Under the pieces are notes generated by a model. The model was not told the DNA's origin. It did no database searches and saw nothing but the letters and a program-made list of their open reading frames with translations. A stretch of DNA of 64,000 bases, from NCBI GenBank assembly GCA_041398245.1, contig JAWKVC010000003.1:1-64000 (forward strand), written 5' to 3'. Source of the stretch: UBA7672 sp041398245. GTDB taxonomy: Bacteria; Pseudomonadota; Alphaproteobacteria; Caulobacterales; Hyphomonadaceae. Below, piece after piece: positions 38,102 through 47,348 of this stretch. Position 1 is the stretch's first letter; every line of letters begins with the position of its first letter. The position numbers and the translations under genes are program-made.

Positions 38102-38385
38102 GACTTCCTCCTGCTATTTTGCGCGACATCCTGCATGGAGCGAGGCGAGAAGGAAGCCACTCGTCGCTTGCACTACGCCGCCTGAGCCTGTGCAGACGGC
38201 CGGCCAGAGCGGAGGTGGCTGAGAGCTGCTTCGCAAACGGTGAGGCGCCGCTTTGCATCCAATCTCGTCCATTTGTCGCCGCGTGACTGGGCGAATCGCC
38301 TGTCGGCGGCTGTCCAGCGAACGGGCTAAATTGCCGTGCGCGAAAACCTGCGTTACTATTTTCGGCAAATCTCGGAGATAACCGA

Positions 38386-38664
38386 ATGCGCTATCTGATC
38401 CTCGCTATCATGCTGCCGCTTGCAGCTTGCGCCACGCCGCCGGAGGCGATGCAAACGGCTGCGATCGAGGGCAAGCCTGCCAAGGTCGAGGAGCCGGCCA
38501 GGGTCTGCTGGAGCGAAATCGTCACCGGCACCCGCTCGCGCCGGCAGACGGTCTGCCGCACCGAGAAGTCCGAGCAGAACAGCAGGATGGCGCAAGACGC
38601 GCTGAAGGACATGCAGGATCGCAGCGGCGCCTCCGGCCCGCCGCCGATCATGGGCGGCGGCTGA
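38386..38664 (+). CDS. Small lipoprotein
   Basis: 92 residues. MRYLILAIMLPLAACATPPE: short signal with lipobox LAAC. The mature part has ARVCWSEIVTGTRSRRQTVC, with two Cys probably bridged, and ends in a Pro/Gly-rich tail PPPIMGGG. Function unknown. TACTAT at about 38353 is a possible -10. No operon partner. Confidence 0.65.
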   Translation: MRYLILAIMLPLAACATPPEAMQTAAIEGKPAKVEEPARVCWSEIVTGTRSRRQTVCRTEKSEQNSRMAQDALKDMQDRSGASGPPPIMGGG

Positions 38665-38918
38665 TCTGCGCCCCGCTTTTGTGGCGCGGGCAATCCCGGC
38701 AATTTGGAGAGGCGGGGCTGTCACACAAAACTTCTTGCGAAGGGGGGCAAACGTCCCTATTTGCACCCCCCGATAACCGGCTGCGCGAAGGGCCCCCCGT
38801 CTCGGTGGGAGGAAAACGGCGACCAGCGGTGATGCGCTGACCTGGGCTGATCCCGAACTGGGCGAGGCTGCGGTCGTTGGTTCGTCACTCTCGTCTTCGG
38901 AGCCGTCGCCCCGTGAGC

Positions 38919-39416
38919 ATGATTCCCGCCTACACAATCATTCCCGATACGCCCGAACACGCGGACGCCGTCGAGGCGCTGTACGATGAGGTCTTCGGGC
39001 CGGGCCGTTTCGCCAAGACGGCCGAACGCCTGCGCGAGGGCAACAGCAAGATCGCCGACGCCAGCCTGGTCGCCATCGACAGCGAAGGCGTGACGGGCGT
39101 GGTTCGCGTCTGGCCGGTCACGGTGGGTGAGAAAGACCGCGCGGCCTTTCTTGGCCCCATCGCGGTGGCCGAGCGCCGCCGCCGCAACGGCGTCGCCTTC
39201 AAGCTGATGGAACGCGCCATCGGCGTCTGCCGCGAGCAGGGCTATGTCGCCGTTATCCTCGTGGGCGATCTGGAATACTACGAGCGCTTCGGTTTCGGCT
39301 CAGCGGAAGGCCGCTTCCAGCTGCCGGGTCCGGTGGACCAGCGCCGGGTCCTGATCCGCGAACTCGACCCGCGCGGAGCGACGCTGCAAGGCGCGCTGGC
39401 CGTCCCGCGCGAGTAG
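38919..39416 (+). CDS. GNAT family N-acetyltransferase
   Basis: About 165 residues from ATG 38919 (MIPAYTIIPDTPEHADAVEA); GTG 38913 is the alternative. The GNAT acetyl-CoA site is visible in AAFLGPIAVAERRRRNGVAF (V-x-x-x-x-R/Q-x-x-G-x-A) with the downstream GVCREQGYVAVILVGDLEYY and ERFGFGSA, the YatJ/COG3153 pattern. Substrate unknown. The 254-bp gap before it shows only a weak hairpin near 38670. Confidence 0.82.
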   Translation: MIPAYTIIPDTPEHADAVEALYDEVFGPGRFAKTAERLREGNSKIADASLVAIDSEGVTGVVRVWPVTVGEKDRAAFLGPIAVAERRRRNGVAFKLMERAIGVCREQGYVAVILVGDLEYYERFGFGSAEGRFQLPGPVDQRRVLIRELDPRGATLQGALAVPRE

Positions 39417-39464
39417 GCGCGCGAGATCGCTTGAGCTATCTTCCATCTGAGCGAGGGGGCGCCG

Positions 39465-40028
39465 GTGGGTTGGAATCCATTCGACATCGACCAGTATGCC
39501 GATCCGAGGCGGAATGCCTGGGTCAGATCGCACCAGATTCGCATGGTCAAAAAGGGAATTCCGAAACAGACAGTCGAAGTGTGGTGGGTCATGGCGCCCC
39601 CCTTTGTTTGCCTCGTCATCGTCTTCGGTCTGATGCGGGCGACCTCTGATCTCAAAGACTTCTGGTTGGCGGAAAGGGGGTGGTTGGCGATTCTGCAAGG
39701 TGCTGCAGTCGTCAGCGCCCTGACCATGCTTGTTCTCCTCGTGCGGCTGGCCGCAAAGCGTTACGCATCGAGTGTGACTGAAGAAGGCATGCCGCCCGTC
39801 CCCGGCTGGTTCCGCTTTCTCCTGGCGATTCTGGAACTTGGACAGGTTGCGGCGGCGCTTGCAGTTGTACTGACCTTAGGTCTCGACCTTATGGGAACGT
39901 GGTTCGAAGCAGCGCTGGTTTGCCTGGTTGCTGCATATGCGTGCGCAATCAGCCACTTCCTGGTCCGGTGGAAAGGCGAGTCGGTTGGTTGGGTGGCAGG
40001 TCGCCTGTTCTGGGGACGTTTCGACTAA
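39465..40028 (+). CDS. Membrane protein of unknown function
   Basis: 187 residues with four hydrophobic segments: VWWVMAPPFVCLVIVFGLMR, AILQGAAVVSALTMLVLLVR, FLLAILELGQVAAALAVVLT and TWFEAALVCLVAAYACAISH. A polar N-terminus (MGWNPFDIDQYADPRRNAWV) precedes the first. No family recognised. GTG start with GAGGGGG about 8 bp upstream. Codon use looks less biased than in neighbours. Its TAA overlaps the stop of the convergent vWA gene. Confidence 0.6.
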   Translation: MGWNPFDIDQYADPRRNAWVRSHQIRMVKKGIPKQTVEVWWVMAPPFVCLVIVFGLMRATSDLKDFWLAERGWLAILQGAAVVSALTMLVLLVRLAAKRYASSVTEEGMPPVPGWFRFLLAILELGQVAAALAVVLTLGLDLMGTWFEAALVCLVAAYACAISHFLVRWKGESVGWVAGRLFWGRFD

Positions 40029-42070
40029 CGCCCTTCGCGCCGCCAGGCGAACATCATGAAAGCGCAGGCCAGCAGCATGCCGACCACGCCGGGCAGAAGC
40101 GTCGTCGACTCCGTCGCCCGCACGGCGTAGGCGCCGCGTTCACGAAGACCGAACCAGTCAGAGCCCGCCGCATTGCCGCGCTCGCCCACGCGCTGCAGCC
40201 GCGGCATGTTCGGCGTGCCGTCGGCGCCGAGGCGGTAGACCCCGCCCAGCGTCGCCGTCGCCAGCGGCTGCACCTTGTCCGCCGTCGCGCGCAGGTCGAG
40301 ATATTCGCGCGGATGCGTCGGGCCGCGCAGCGTCACGGCGCTGAGCTTGCCGCTGACGGCGCGATAGAGGCCCAGCTGCTGCGCGGGCAGGCTGGTCTGG
40401 TAGTGGCCCGGCGCTATCAGCGACCAGTCATGATCGGTCTTGGTTCCGTCCGGCGCCTCGACGGTCAGTTTTGGCGGACTGTCGGACAGCGTCTGCAGCG
40501 TCGCCTTCAGCTCGGGCGAGGCGCCGGCCTCGATTTCGAGCAGTTCTTCCTCCAGCTCCGGCTCCTTCATCAGCCAGTGCGCCGTGCGCCGGATCAGCTC
40601 TGCATACGGCCCGCCGCCCTCATAACCGCGCGCCCACAGCCAGAGCTGGTCCGACATCACGCTGGCGACGCGGCCCTGGCCGACCCGGTTCAGCAGCAGC
40701 AGCGGACTGCCGTCAGGCGTCTGCATGAGGGATTCAGACCGGCCGCGCTCCATCTTCATGTAGCGCATCCAGGGGCCCCATCCGTCCGTCGGCAGGGTCG
40801 CGGTGACGGAGTGACGCTTGCCGAGATCGGTGAGGCGTGGAACGAACTTGCCGTCCACCATCTCGCCGGTTGCGCGGCCGGGCAGCACGCCGCCCAGCGG
40901 CGTATTGTAGAGGATATAGGCGCCCGGATAAGGCGGGCCCGCCGCGATCAGTAGCGCGCCGCCACGTTCGACATAGCGCGCAACCCGATCGAGATAGGCT
41001 TCCTCCAGAACGGCCGGGCGAAGTTCGTGATCGAAGATCACCAGATCGAATTCGTCCAGCTTCTCGCGGAACAGCTTGGCCTTCGGGAAGGCGATCAGCG
41101 CCAGCTCGTCAGTGCGCAGGTTCTCGGATTTCTCGGGCGGACGCAGGATGGTGAAGTGAACAAGGTCCACCGCCGGATCGGATTTCAGCAGATCGCGCCA
41201 GACGCGCGCGCCGGCATGCGGCTCGCCCGTGACCAGCAGAACGCGCAGGCGATCCTGCACGCCGGAGATACGGGCTGAAGCAAGGTTGTTGGCGAGCGTC
41301 AGCTCGTTGGGAATACCGTCGACTGATAGCACGACGAGGTTTTCCCCGCGTCGGCGCAGCGTGAACGAGATCATCGCCGGCTCGCCGACCGGCACGGTCT
41401 GGTCCGGCCGCGCCTCGCCATTGATCGTGATGCCGACGCGAACGCGCTCGGCCGTCGGATCGTTCACCTGCACGCGCATTTCCACGCGCTGGTCGATGAT
41501 CGAGAAGGATGGCGCCTGCTGGATCTCGATATTGCGGTCGACCTCGTCCTCGCCGCCCACGATCATCGCGTGGATCGGACCGAACTGGCCTGAGTCGCTC
41601 GTCTCCTGCGGAATGTCGTGGATCTGGCCATCGGTGATCATCACGGCGCCGGCGATGCGCTCCCGCGGCGCGTCCGACATGGCGGATTGCAGCGCAATGT
41701 ACATATCCGTGCCGTCGGCGCCCGGGTCTGTCTCGGCCACGCGCAGTTCGAGATTCTCGTCCGCCTCAATGGCGCGGCGCAGCTGATCGTAGGCCGCCTG
41801 CGCCGTCTCGGTCCGGCCACGGAAATTCATGCTTTCCGAACGGTCCATCACGACAGCGACAATGTCCTTGAGCGGCTCGCGCTGCTCCCGGATCCACAGC
41901 GGATTGGCCAGCGCGATCGCCAGCACCGTCATCGCAAGCGCGCGGAACAGCCACGACTTGCCGCGATAGTAGACATAGAGCCCCCACAGCAGGGCGGCCG
42001 CACCGACGAGCACCCACAGGGCCACCCATGGGATCAGCGGATCAAAACCAAGGCGTGCTGCGTCTTCCAT
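40025..42070 (-). CDS. Membrane-anchored vWA/GATase-like protein
   Basis: 681 residues. Two N-terminal membrane helices (PWVALWVLVGAAALLWGLYV; SWLFRALAMTVLAIALANPL), a von Willebrand A-like domain with MIDAS-type MDRSESMNFRG and AGAVMITDGQIHDIP, a glutamine-amidotransferase-like domain in the middle (RVLLVTGEPHAGARVWRDLL, FDLVIFDHELRPAVLEEAYL, GGALLIAAGPPYPGAYILYN), and a C-terminal membrane helix (LLPGVVGMLLACAFMMFAWR). Last gene of the MoxR cassette, 3 bp after the DUF4159 gene. It probably works with the MoxR ATPase as a vWA partner. No catalytic Cys is evident in the GATase-like part. Confidence 0.78.
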   Translation of the reverse strand: MEDAARLGFDPLIPWVALWVLVGAAALLWGLYVYYRGKSWLFRALAMTVLAIALANPLWIREQREPLKDIVAVVMDRSESMNFRGRTETAQAAYDQLRRAIEADENLELRVAETDPGADGTDMYIALQSAMSDAPRERIAGAVMITDGQIHDIPQETSDSGQFGPIHAMIVGGEDEVDRNIEIQQAPSFSIIDQRVEMRVQVNDPTAERVRVGITINGEARPDQTVPVGEPAMISFTLRRRGENLVVLSVDGIPNELTLANNLASARISGVQDRLRVLLVTGEPHAGARVWRDLLKSDPAVDLVHFTILRPPEKSENLRTDELALIAFPKAKLFREKLDEFDLVIFDHELRPAVLEEAYLDRVARYVERGGALLIAAGPPYPGAYILYNTPLGGVLPGRATGEMVDGKFVPRLTDLGKRHSVTATLPTDGWGPWMRYMKMERGRSESLMQTPDGSPLLLLNRVGQGRVASVMSDQLWLWARGYEGGGPYAELIRRTAHWLMKEPELEEELLEIEAGASPELKATLQTLSDSPPKLTVEAPDGTKTDHDWSLIAPGHYQTSLPAQQLGLYRAVSGKLSAVTLRGPTHPREYLDLRATADKVQPLATATLGGVYRLGADGTPNMPRLQRVGERGNAAGSDWFGLRERGAYAVRATESTTLLPGVVGMLLACAFMMFAWRREGR

Positions 42071-42073
42071 GAC

Positions 42074-44803
42074 TCAGTCCGACCTGTCGCGCGATGTGCC
42101 GAGGCGGTCGAGCAGGTCTGGCACGTGGACCTGATCTTCCTTGTAGTTGCCCGTGAGGATGTACATCACGAGGTTGATGCCGAAGCGATAGGCCATCTCC
42201 CGCGCGCGGTCGCCGCCTTCCATCGTTAGCAGCGGGCGTCCGTTGCGTTTGTCGATCGCCCACGCGCCGGCCCAGTCCGAGCCGCCGATGAAAAGACCGG
42301 AGACGCCATCGCCGCGCCGCGTATCGCGGCTGGCCGCGCCGCTCTCGATCCACAGCCGCCCGTTGAGCCGGCCGGGGAAGGAACGGATGAGATAATAGCT
42401 CTTGGTCAGCACATGGTCCGGCGGTGCGGGCTGCATCAGCGGCGCGTCGATACCCGACAACAGTTGCTGAAGATTCGCCGAGACATCGCGGCCCGGCGTC
42501 GCATCGCGCGTGTCGACCACGAAGGCGCCGCCCGCGCGGAGATAGGCGTTCACCTTGGCGACAGCCGCGGGCGGCAAGGGCCGCGCATCGCGGGGCACCG
42601 CGTAATAGATCATCGGATAGAGTTCGAGACTGTCGCGCGTGAGGTCGACGCCGTGCGGTTCGTCAGGCTCAACCGATGTGCGAAGGCCCAGCTGGTAGGA
42701 TAGCCCCCACAGGCCCGCCGCTGTTGTTTCGTCGAGACGCTTGTCGCCCGTCTTCACATAGGCGAAGCGCAGGTGCGCTGCGGCTTCCCTGGCGAGTTGT
42801 TCGCTGGTCTGCGCCGATGCCGGCGGCGCAGCGCCAAACACGACGGCTCCAGCCATCAACGCGATGGCTGCGCCTGCCGCCGCCTTGCCGAACAGCCGTG
42901 GCAGCCGGCCCGCGAACGCCAACGCGATGAGCAGGTCGATCGCCACGATGCCGAGCGCCAGCGCGATCATCCAGCCGCCAAGGCCGGTGCGTTCGGCGAT
43001 CGCGGCCTGTTCGGTCACGGTCACTTCGAGCGGCCAGTCATTGAAAGCCAGGGGCGCCGGGCTACCCGCATTGAGCGCGCGTTCGCCGCCGGGTCCGAGA
43101 TAGAGGCCGGGGGGCGTCGCCGGAGCAGGGCGGGTTGTCAGGAATTCGGTGGCCAGAATCGGCATGGCGTTGGATGATGGTGGCGTCAGCACGCCAAATC
43201 CATCGAGAACGCGGGACGGCGTCAGCGTGCCTTCGCCGCCGAGCGCCGGCGCGCGCGCCCTCTGCCCGCCCGAGACGACAGAGCGCCGCAGCATCTCGAC
43301 GAACGCGCCGGTGAAGGGCAGGTCCGACCAGTCCGGATCGGCCGTCACGTGGAACAGGATCAGCTGACCCGCGCCGACGCGCCGCGCCGTAACCAGTGGC
43401 GTGCCATCCTCAAGCCGCGCCCAGGTCAGGCTATCGAGTTCGGCGGAAGGTTGCGCCAGAACCTGCTGGCGAACGGCTGTATCCGCCGGTTTCGGAATGC
43501 CGGAGAAGGGCGAATTCGCCGGGAAGTCGGCGATGCGGTGCGGCGTCTCCCATGACATCGCGGATCCCAGCGCACGCGAGGTGGGCCGCAGCGTGACCGG
43601 CGAAAGCGGATTTTCCTGCGCCGCGAGGCGCGGGCCGGCGAAGCGGATCAGCACGCCGCCCTTTTCCATCCAGCTTGTCAGGCGTTCCGCCGTTGCGTCG
43701 TCGATCACGCCGCGGTCACCCATGATGATGGCGTCGATGGGCGAATCCAGAAGTTCGGGCAGCTTCTTCTCGGTCAGCTGCGCATAGGGCTGCAGCGCCT
43801 TGCGAACATAGTAGTGTTCCGACAGCAGCGGCTGGGCTTCATTGCGCGTGTCCGCCAGGCCGACATGCGGCCGCCGGGCCGTATCGTCCCACAACCAGAC
43901 CGCGCCTGCCGATGGCGATCCGGCGATCCGGAAACGCGCGACGCGGTTGAGCGCCGCCGCCGGGATCGCGAACAGCGCCTCAGCGGTGTTCGAATTGCCG
44001 TCGAATGCGATCCGTGTGGACGCGATGGAGGCGCCTTCGGACGTCTCGGCGATGATATCAGCCGTTTCGCCCGGAAGGTCGTTGGCGCGGACAACGGAAA
44101 CCCGGGCGCCTTCGGCCGAGCTGTCCGCCGCCGTGATCGCGAAAGCCGTGCGCGGGCGTGTCACGCGAACATCGGTCGCCGCCTTGGCCGCCAGCGCACG
44201 CGCGAAAGCGCCGGCGCTGTCGTGGTCGAAGCCGTCGGTCGCCCAGATGATGCGTCCGGGGCGGAACTGCGTCTTGTCCAGCGCCTCCAGCGCCGCCATC
44301 CGGTCCGGCAACCAGGCCGAGGGCCGCTGGTTGCGCAGGAGCTGGCGCGCGGTTTCGACATCGAGCGCTTCGGAGGGGTCGCGCGCCACTTCGCGGGGCG
44401 CGGTGAACATCACATGGATCGATCCGCCATCCTGCGCCGTTTCGTCCACCGCAGCCGTCGCGACCCGAACGATATCGCGCCAGCGCTCGGCGCTGCTCCA
44501 GCCATCGTCCACGACGATCAGCGTTCCGCCATCTGTCGGCGCCTGCGCGTTCGGGGCCCAGGTGGGGCGGGCGAAACCAAGCACTGCGAGCGCCAGCGCA
44601 ATCATGCGCAGCAGAAGCAGCCACCACGGCGTCCGGGCGGGCGTTTCTTCCTCGGGCTTGAGGTCGTCGAGCAGCGCCATCGACGGCAGGGCGAAGCGCT
44701 TCGGTTCGGGCGGCGTCGCCCGCAGCAGGAACCACAGCACAGGCAGCGCCAGCAGACCCAGAAGGGCCAGCGGCTGCAGGAAGAGGAATGGACCAACGCT
44801 CAC
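42074..44803 (-). CDS. BatA/DUF4159 domain membrane protein
   Basis: 909 residues. N-terminal BatA-like membrane segment (PFLFLQPLALLGLLALPVLW, LLLLRMIALALAVLGFARPT), a vWA-like region without a full MIDAS (GTLIVVDDGWSSAERWRDIV), a long beta-rich middle, a membrane helix around residue 630-660 (GWMIALALGIVAIDLLIALA), and a C-terminal DUF4159 domain (LRFAYVKTGDKRLDETTAAG, YPMIYYAVPRDARPL, DTRDATPGRDVSANLQQLLS). GTG start overlapping the DUF58 stop by 4 bp. Central component of the cassette. Function unknown. Confidence 0.82.
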   Translation of the reverse strand: MSVGPFLFLQPLALLGLLALPVLWFLLRATPPEPKRFALPSMALLDDLKPEEETPARTPWWLLLLRMIALALAVLGFARPTWAPNAQAPTDGGTLIVVDDGWSSAERWRDIVRVATAAVDETAQDGGSIHVMFTAPREVARDPSEALDVETARQLLRNQRPSAWLPDRMAALEALDKTQFRPGRIIWATDGFDHDSAGAFARALAAKAATDVRVTRPRTAFAITAADSSAEGARVSVVRANDLPGETADIIAETSEGASIASTRIAFDGNSNTAEALFAIPAAALNRVARFRIAGSPSAGAVWLWDDTARRPHVGLADTRNEAQPLLSEHYYVRKALQPYAQLTEKKLPELLDSPIDAIIMGDRGVIDDATAERLTSWMEKGGVLIRFAGPRLAAQENPLSPVTLRPTSRALGSAMSWETPHRIADFPANSPFSGIPKPADTAVRQQVLAQPSAELDSLTWARLEDGTPLVTARRVGAGQLILFHVTADPDWSDLPFTGAFVEMLRRSVVSGGQRARAPALGGEGTLTPSRVLDGFGVLTPPSSNAMPILATEFLTTRPAPATPPGLYLGPGGERALNAGSPAPLAFNDWPLEVTVTEQAAIAERTGLGGWMIALALGIVAIDLLIALAFAGRLPRLFGKAAAGAAIALMAGAVVFGAAPPASAQTSEQLAREAAAHLRFAYVKTGDKRLDETTAAGLWGLSYQLGLRTSVEPDEPHGVDLTRDSLELYPMIYYAVPRDARPLPPAAVAKVNAYLRAGGAFVVDTRDATPGRDVSANLQQLLSGIDAPLMQPAPPDHVLTKSYYLIRSFPGRLNGRLWIESGAASRDTRRGDGVSGLFIGGSDWAGAWAIDKRNGRPLLTMEGGDRAREMAYRFGINLVMYILTGNYKEDQVHVPDLLDRLGTSRDRSD

Positions 44804-45675
44804 GCCGCAGCTCCGCTGATCGAGAAGCCGTGGGCGAGATTGCCAAGAGGCGTGCGCGCCTCTTCCGTCGTGACATGGGTCAGGAAGCGCCAGCCGAGTT
44901 CGGCGGCGATCGCGGTCATGTCCTTCCGGCGCTGGGCGAACTTGTCGAGATATCCGTCGCGGATCGACTCCGCGCGGCCAATCAGGCGCTCACGATCCTG
45001 TCCGGGCCGGAAGAAGCGGACGCGCCCATTGAAGGGATAGCTTTCCTCGATCGGGTCGCACACCTGCAGCAGCACGCCATCGCGGCACTTGCCGGCGATC
45101 GGCGTCAGGTTGGCCCGCCAGTGTTCCAGCGAGGAGTAGAAGTCGCTGCAGATCACCACAGCTGCGCGGTCGCGCGGCGGCGGCGGAAACGGCATGTCCT
45201 CGGCGAAATTGCGGATGTCTTCGCCCACCCGCGATGGTGCGCGCGCACCGGAGACCGCGCCGCGTCCGCCGCCGAGCGCGCCACACCGTTCGCCCGATCG
45301 CGCCAGCGCCCCCGCCAGCGCCATGCAGAGCAGAAGCGCGCGATCGGCCTTGTGCGGCAACGTCGCGCCGCTCGACCAGTGAAAGCCCGAGCTCGGATCA
45401 GCCCAGAACAGGAAGGTGCGCGCGGTCTCAAGTTCGGTCTCGCGGACGAACAGATGTTCCTCGCGCGCAGATCTACGCCAGTCGATGCGCTCGGACCCGT
45501 CCTCCTGTGTGTGGCGGCGGTACTGCCAGAAGTTCTCGCCCATGCCGGACTTGCGCCGCCCCGCCGAGCCGAGGTGCGCCGCGCTGGCCGCGCGGGCCTG
45601 CGTCGTCAACGTGCCAAGGTCGCCGGCGAGTGCGGCGGCCTCGGCTTTCAACTGACTTAGCGGAGCCTGTGGCAA
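44800..45675 (-). CDS. DUF58 domain protein
   Basis: 291 residues. The DUF58 core is WQYRRHTQEDGSERIDWRRS (the family signature near residue 50), followed by a degenerate vWA fold: RTFLFWADPSSGFHWSSGAT, RAAVVICSDFYSSLEHWRAN. Family members pair with MoxR ATPases. TTG start, supported by AAGGA 8 bp upstream; there is no better start. It is 17 bp after moxR and overlaps the next gene by 4 bp (GTGA). No membrane segment. Confidence 0.85.
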   Translation of the reverse strand: MPQAPLSQLKAEAAALAGDLGTLTTQARAASAAHLGSAGRRKSGMGENFWQYRRHTQEDGSERIDWRRSAREEHLFVRETELETARTFLFWADPSSGFHWSSGATLPHKADRALLLCMALAGALARSGERCGALGGGRGAVSGARAPSRVGEDIRNFAEDMPFPPPPRDRAAVVICSDFYSSLEHWRANLTPIAGKCRDGVLLQVCDPIEESYPFNGRVRFFRPGQDRERLIGRAESIRDGYLDKFAQRRKDMTAIAAELGWRFLTHVTTEEARTPLGNLAHGFSISGAAA

Positions 45676-45692
45676 ACGGCAGGTCCTTGGGC

Positions 45693-46691
45693 TTAGGCGG
45701 CCTTGGCGGCGAGTTCCTGGATCAGCGCCGACAGCGATCCGCCCTGTCCGGTCGGATCGTAGGCCAGCGCCATGCGATGCCCCAACGCGGGTTCCGCCAG
45801 CGCCTCGATATCGTCGAGCGACGGCGCAAGGCGGCCGCGCAGCAGGGCGCGCGAGCGCGCCGCCAGCATGAGCGCCTGTCCAGCGCGGGGCGAGGGACCC
45901 CAGTCGACCCGCTTCTTCACCTGGGGATTGTCGGTCTGCTCCGGCCGCGCCGAGCGCACCAGACGCAGGATGGCTTCCAGCACCTTCTCCGGGACCGGCA
46001 TGCGGCGCACCAGCGCCTGCATCGCGATCAGCCGCTCGGCGTCAAGCACGGCATTCACGGTCTGGTCGCCGAAGCCCGTCGTCTCGACGAGGATGCGCCG
46101 CTCGGTCTCCTGATCGGGATAATCAACATCGACCTTCAGGAGAAAACGGTCGAGCTGCGCTTCCGGCAGTGGATACGTGCCTTCCTGTTCGATCGGGTTC
46201 TGCGTCGCCAGCACGTGGAACGGCTTGGGCAGATCGTAGCTGGCGCCTGCGACGGTCACGTGCCGCTCCTGCATCGCCTGCAGCAAAGCGGATTGTGTGC
46301 GGGGCGAGGCGCGGTTGATCTCGTCGGCCATCAGCAGGCTGGTGAAGATCGGGCCATGCACGAACCGGAACGCGCGGGCGCCCGAGGCGCTCTCATCGAG
46401 GATTTCCGAACCCAGGATGTCGGAGGGCATCAGGTCGGGCGTGAACTGCACCCGGCCCCAATCCAGGCCGAGGGCCTTGGCGGTTGTCTCGACCAGCTTG
46501 GTCTTGGCCAAGCCCGGGGCCCCGATCAGCAGGGCATGGCCGCCGGCAAGGATTGTGGACAACACGAGTTCCACAACGCGTTCCTGCCCGAAAACGACTT
46601 TTCCGATCTCGGCGCGCACCTGCGCCAGAACCTGTACGGCTGCGTCCGCATCCTTGACGATGTCGGCATTGGCGGTGGCGGCTTCACTCAT
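45693..46691 (-). CDS. MoxR family AAA+ ATPase
   Basis: 332 residues. Walker A LLIGAPGLAKTKLVETTAKA, Walker B FTSLLMADEINRASPRTQSA, sensor 1 VLATQNPIEQEGTYPLPEAQ and C-terminal lid domain (WGPSPRAGQALMLAARSRAL). MoxR ATPases act as chaperones that activate vWA or DUF58 partners. First gene of a four-gene minus-strand cassette (MoxR, DUF58, DUF4159, vWA). Divergent from the DUF1285 gene, with only 47 bp between starts. Confidence 0.93.
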   Translation of the reverse strand: MSEAATANADIVKDADAAVQVLAQVRAEIGKVVFGQERVVELVLSTILAGGHALLIGAPGLAKTKLVETTAKALGLDWGRVQFTPDLMPSDILGSEILDESASGARAFRFVHGPIFTSLLMADEINRASPRTQSALLQAMQERHVTVAGASYDLPKPFHVLATQNPIEQEGTYPLPEAQLDRFLLKVDVDYPDQETERRILVETTGFGDQTVNAVLDAERLIAMQALVRRMPVPEKVLEAILRLVRSARPEQTDNPQVKKRVDWGPSPRAGQALMLAARSRALLRGRLAPSLDDIEALAEPALGHRMALAYDPTGQGGSLSALIQELAAKAA

Positions 46692-46738
46692 GCTGCTCTT
46701 TTACCTATTCCTGCGGCAAGCCCGGAGCCGAGCCGCCC

Positions 46739-47344
46739 ATGACGAACGCGAAAGCCCCGACCACCCAAACCTTCGCAGCAGGGGCGCTCGCGGACCTGGT
46801 TGCAACCTTGCAGACGGAAGCGGGTTTGGAAAAGCCCCGTTCGCTGCCCCCGGTACATTTGTGGAATCCTGCCAATTGCGGGGACATTGGGCTGGAGATC
46901 AGGCGCGACGGCTCCTGGTGGCAGAATGGCGTGCGGTTCAGCCGGGAAAAGCTGGTCCGCCTGTTCTCCACGATACTCAGGCGGGATTCCGACGGCTACT
47001 ACCTCGTCACCCCTCACGAAAAAGTGGTGGTGAAGGTGGAAGACGCGCCCTTCATGGGCGTTCGCGTGGACCGGCATGACTCGGACGGGCATCAGGTCAT
47101 ACTGGTCACCACCAATGTGGGCGATGTCGTGGCGGTCGATGCCGACCACCCGATCCGCGTTGTCACCGATCGCCGGACAGGCGAGCCCTCGACCTATGTC
47201 CGTGTGCGTGGCGGCCTTGAAGCCCGTCTGGCGCGGCCGCCCTACTACGAGCTGGTCGGCTGGGCGGAGCCCGATCCGACCGGGGAAGGAACCATGAGCG
47301 TGACCTCGACCGGCGCCCGATTCACCATCGGCCAGGTGGCCTGA
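46739..47344 (+). CDS. DUF1285 domain protein
   Basis: 201 residues. DUF1285 pattern: LWNPANCGDIGLEIRRDGSW, WWQNGVRFSREKLVRLFSTI, RRDSDGYYLVTPHEKVVVKV and EDAPFMGV. Two-lobed beta-rich cytosolic protein of unknown role. It begins the alphaproteobacterial block DUF1285 - NUDIX - DUF6111 - CCA transferase, with gaps of only a few bases, which indicates one operon. Confidence 0.9.
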   Translation: MTNAKAPTTQTFAAGALADLVATLQTEAGLEKPRSLPPVHLWNPANCGDIGLEIRRDGSWWQNGVRFSREKLVRLFSTILRRDSDGYYLVTPHEKVVVKVEDAPFMGVRVDRHDSDGHQVILVTTNVGDVVAVDADHPIRVVTDRRTGEPSTYVRVRGGLEARLARPPYYELVGWAEPDPTGEGTMSVTSTGARFTIGQVA

Positions 47345-47348
47345 GCCA

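Noticed and set aside
37080..38258. 392-codon minus-strand open frame over the SDR gene
   Set aside because: Alternate frame of the SDR with low-complexity Gly/Arg composition; the SDR frame has all family motifs.
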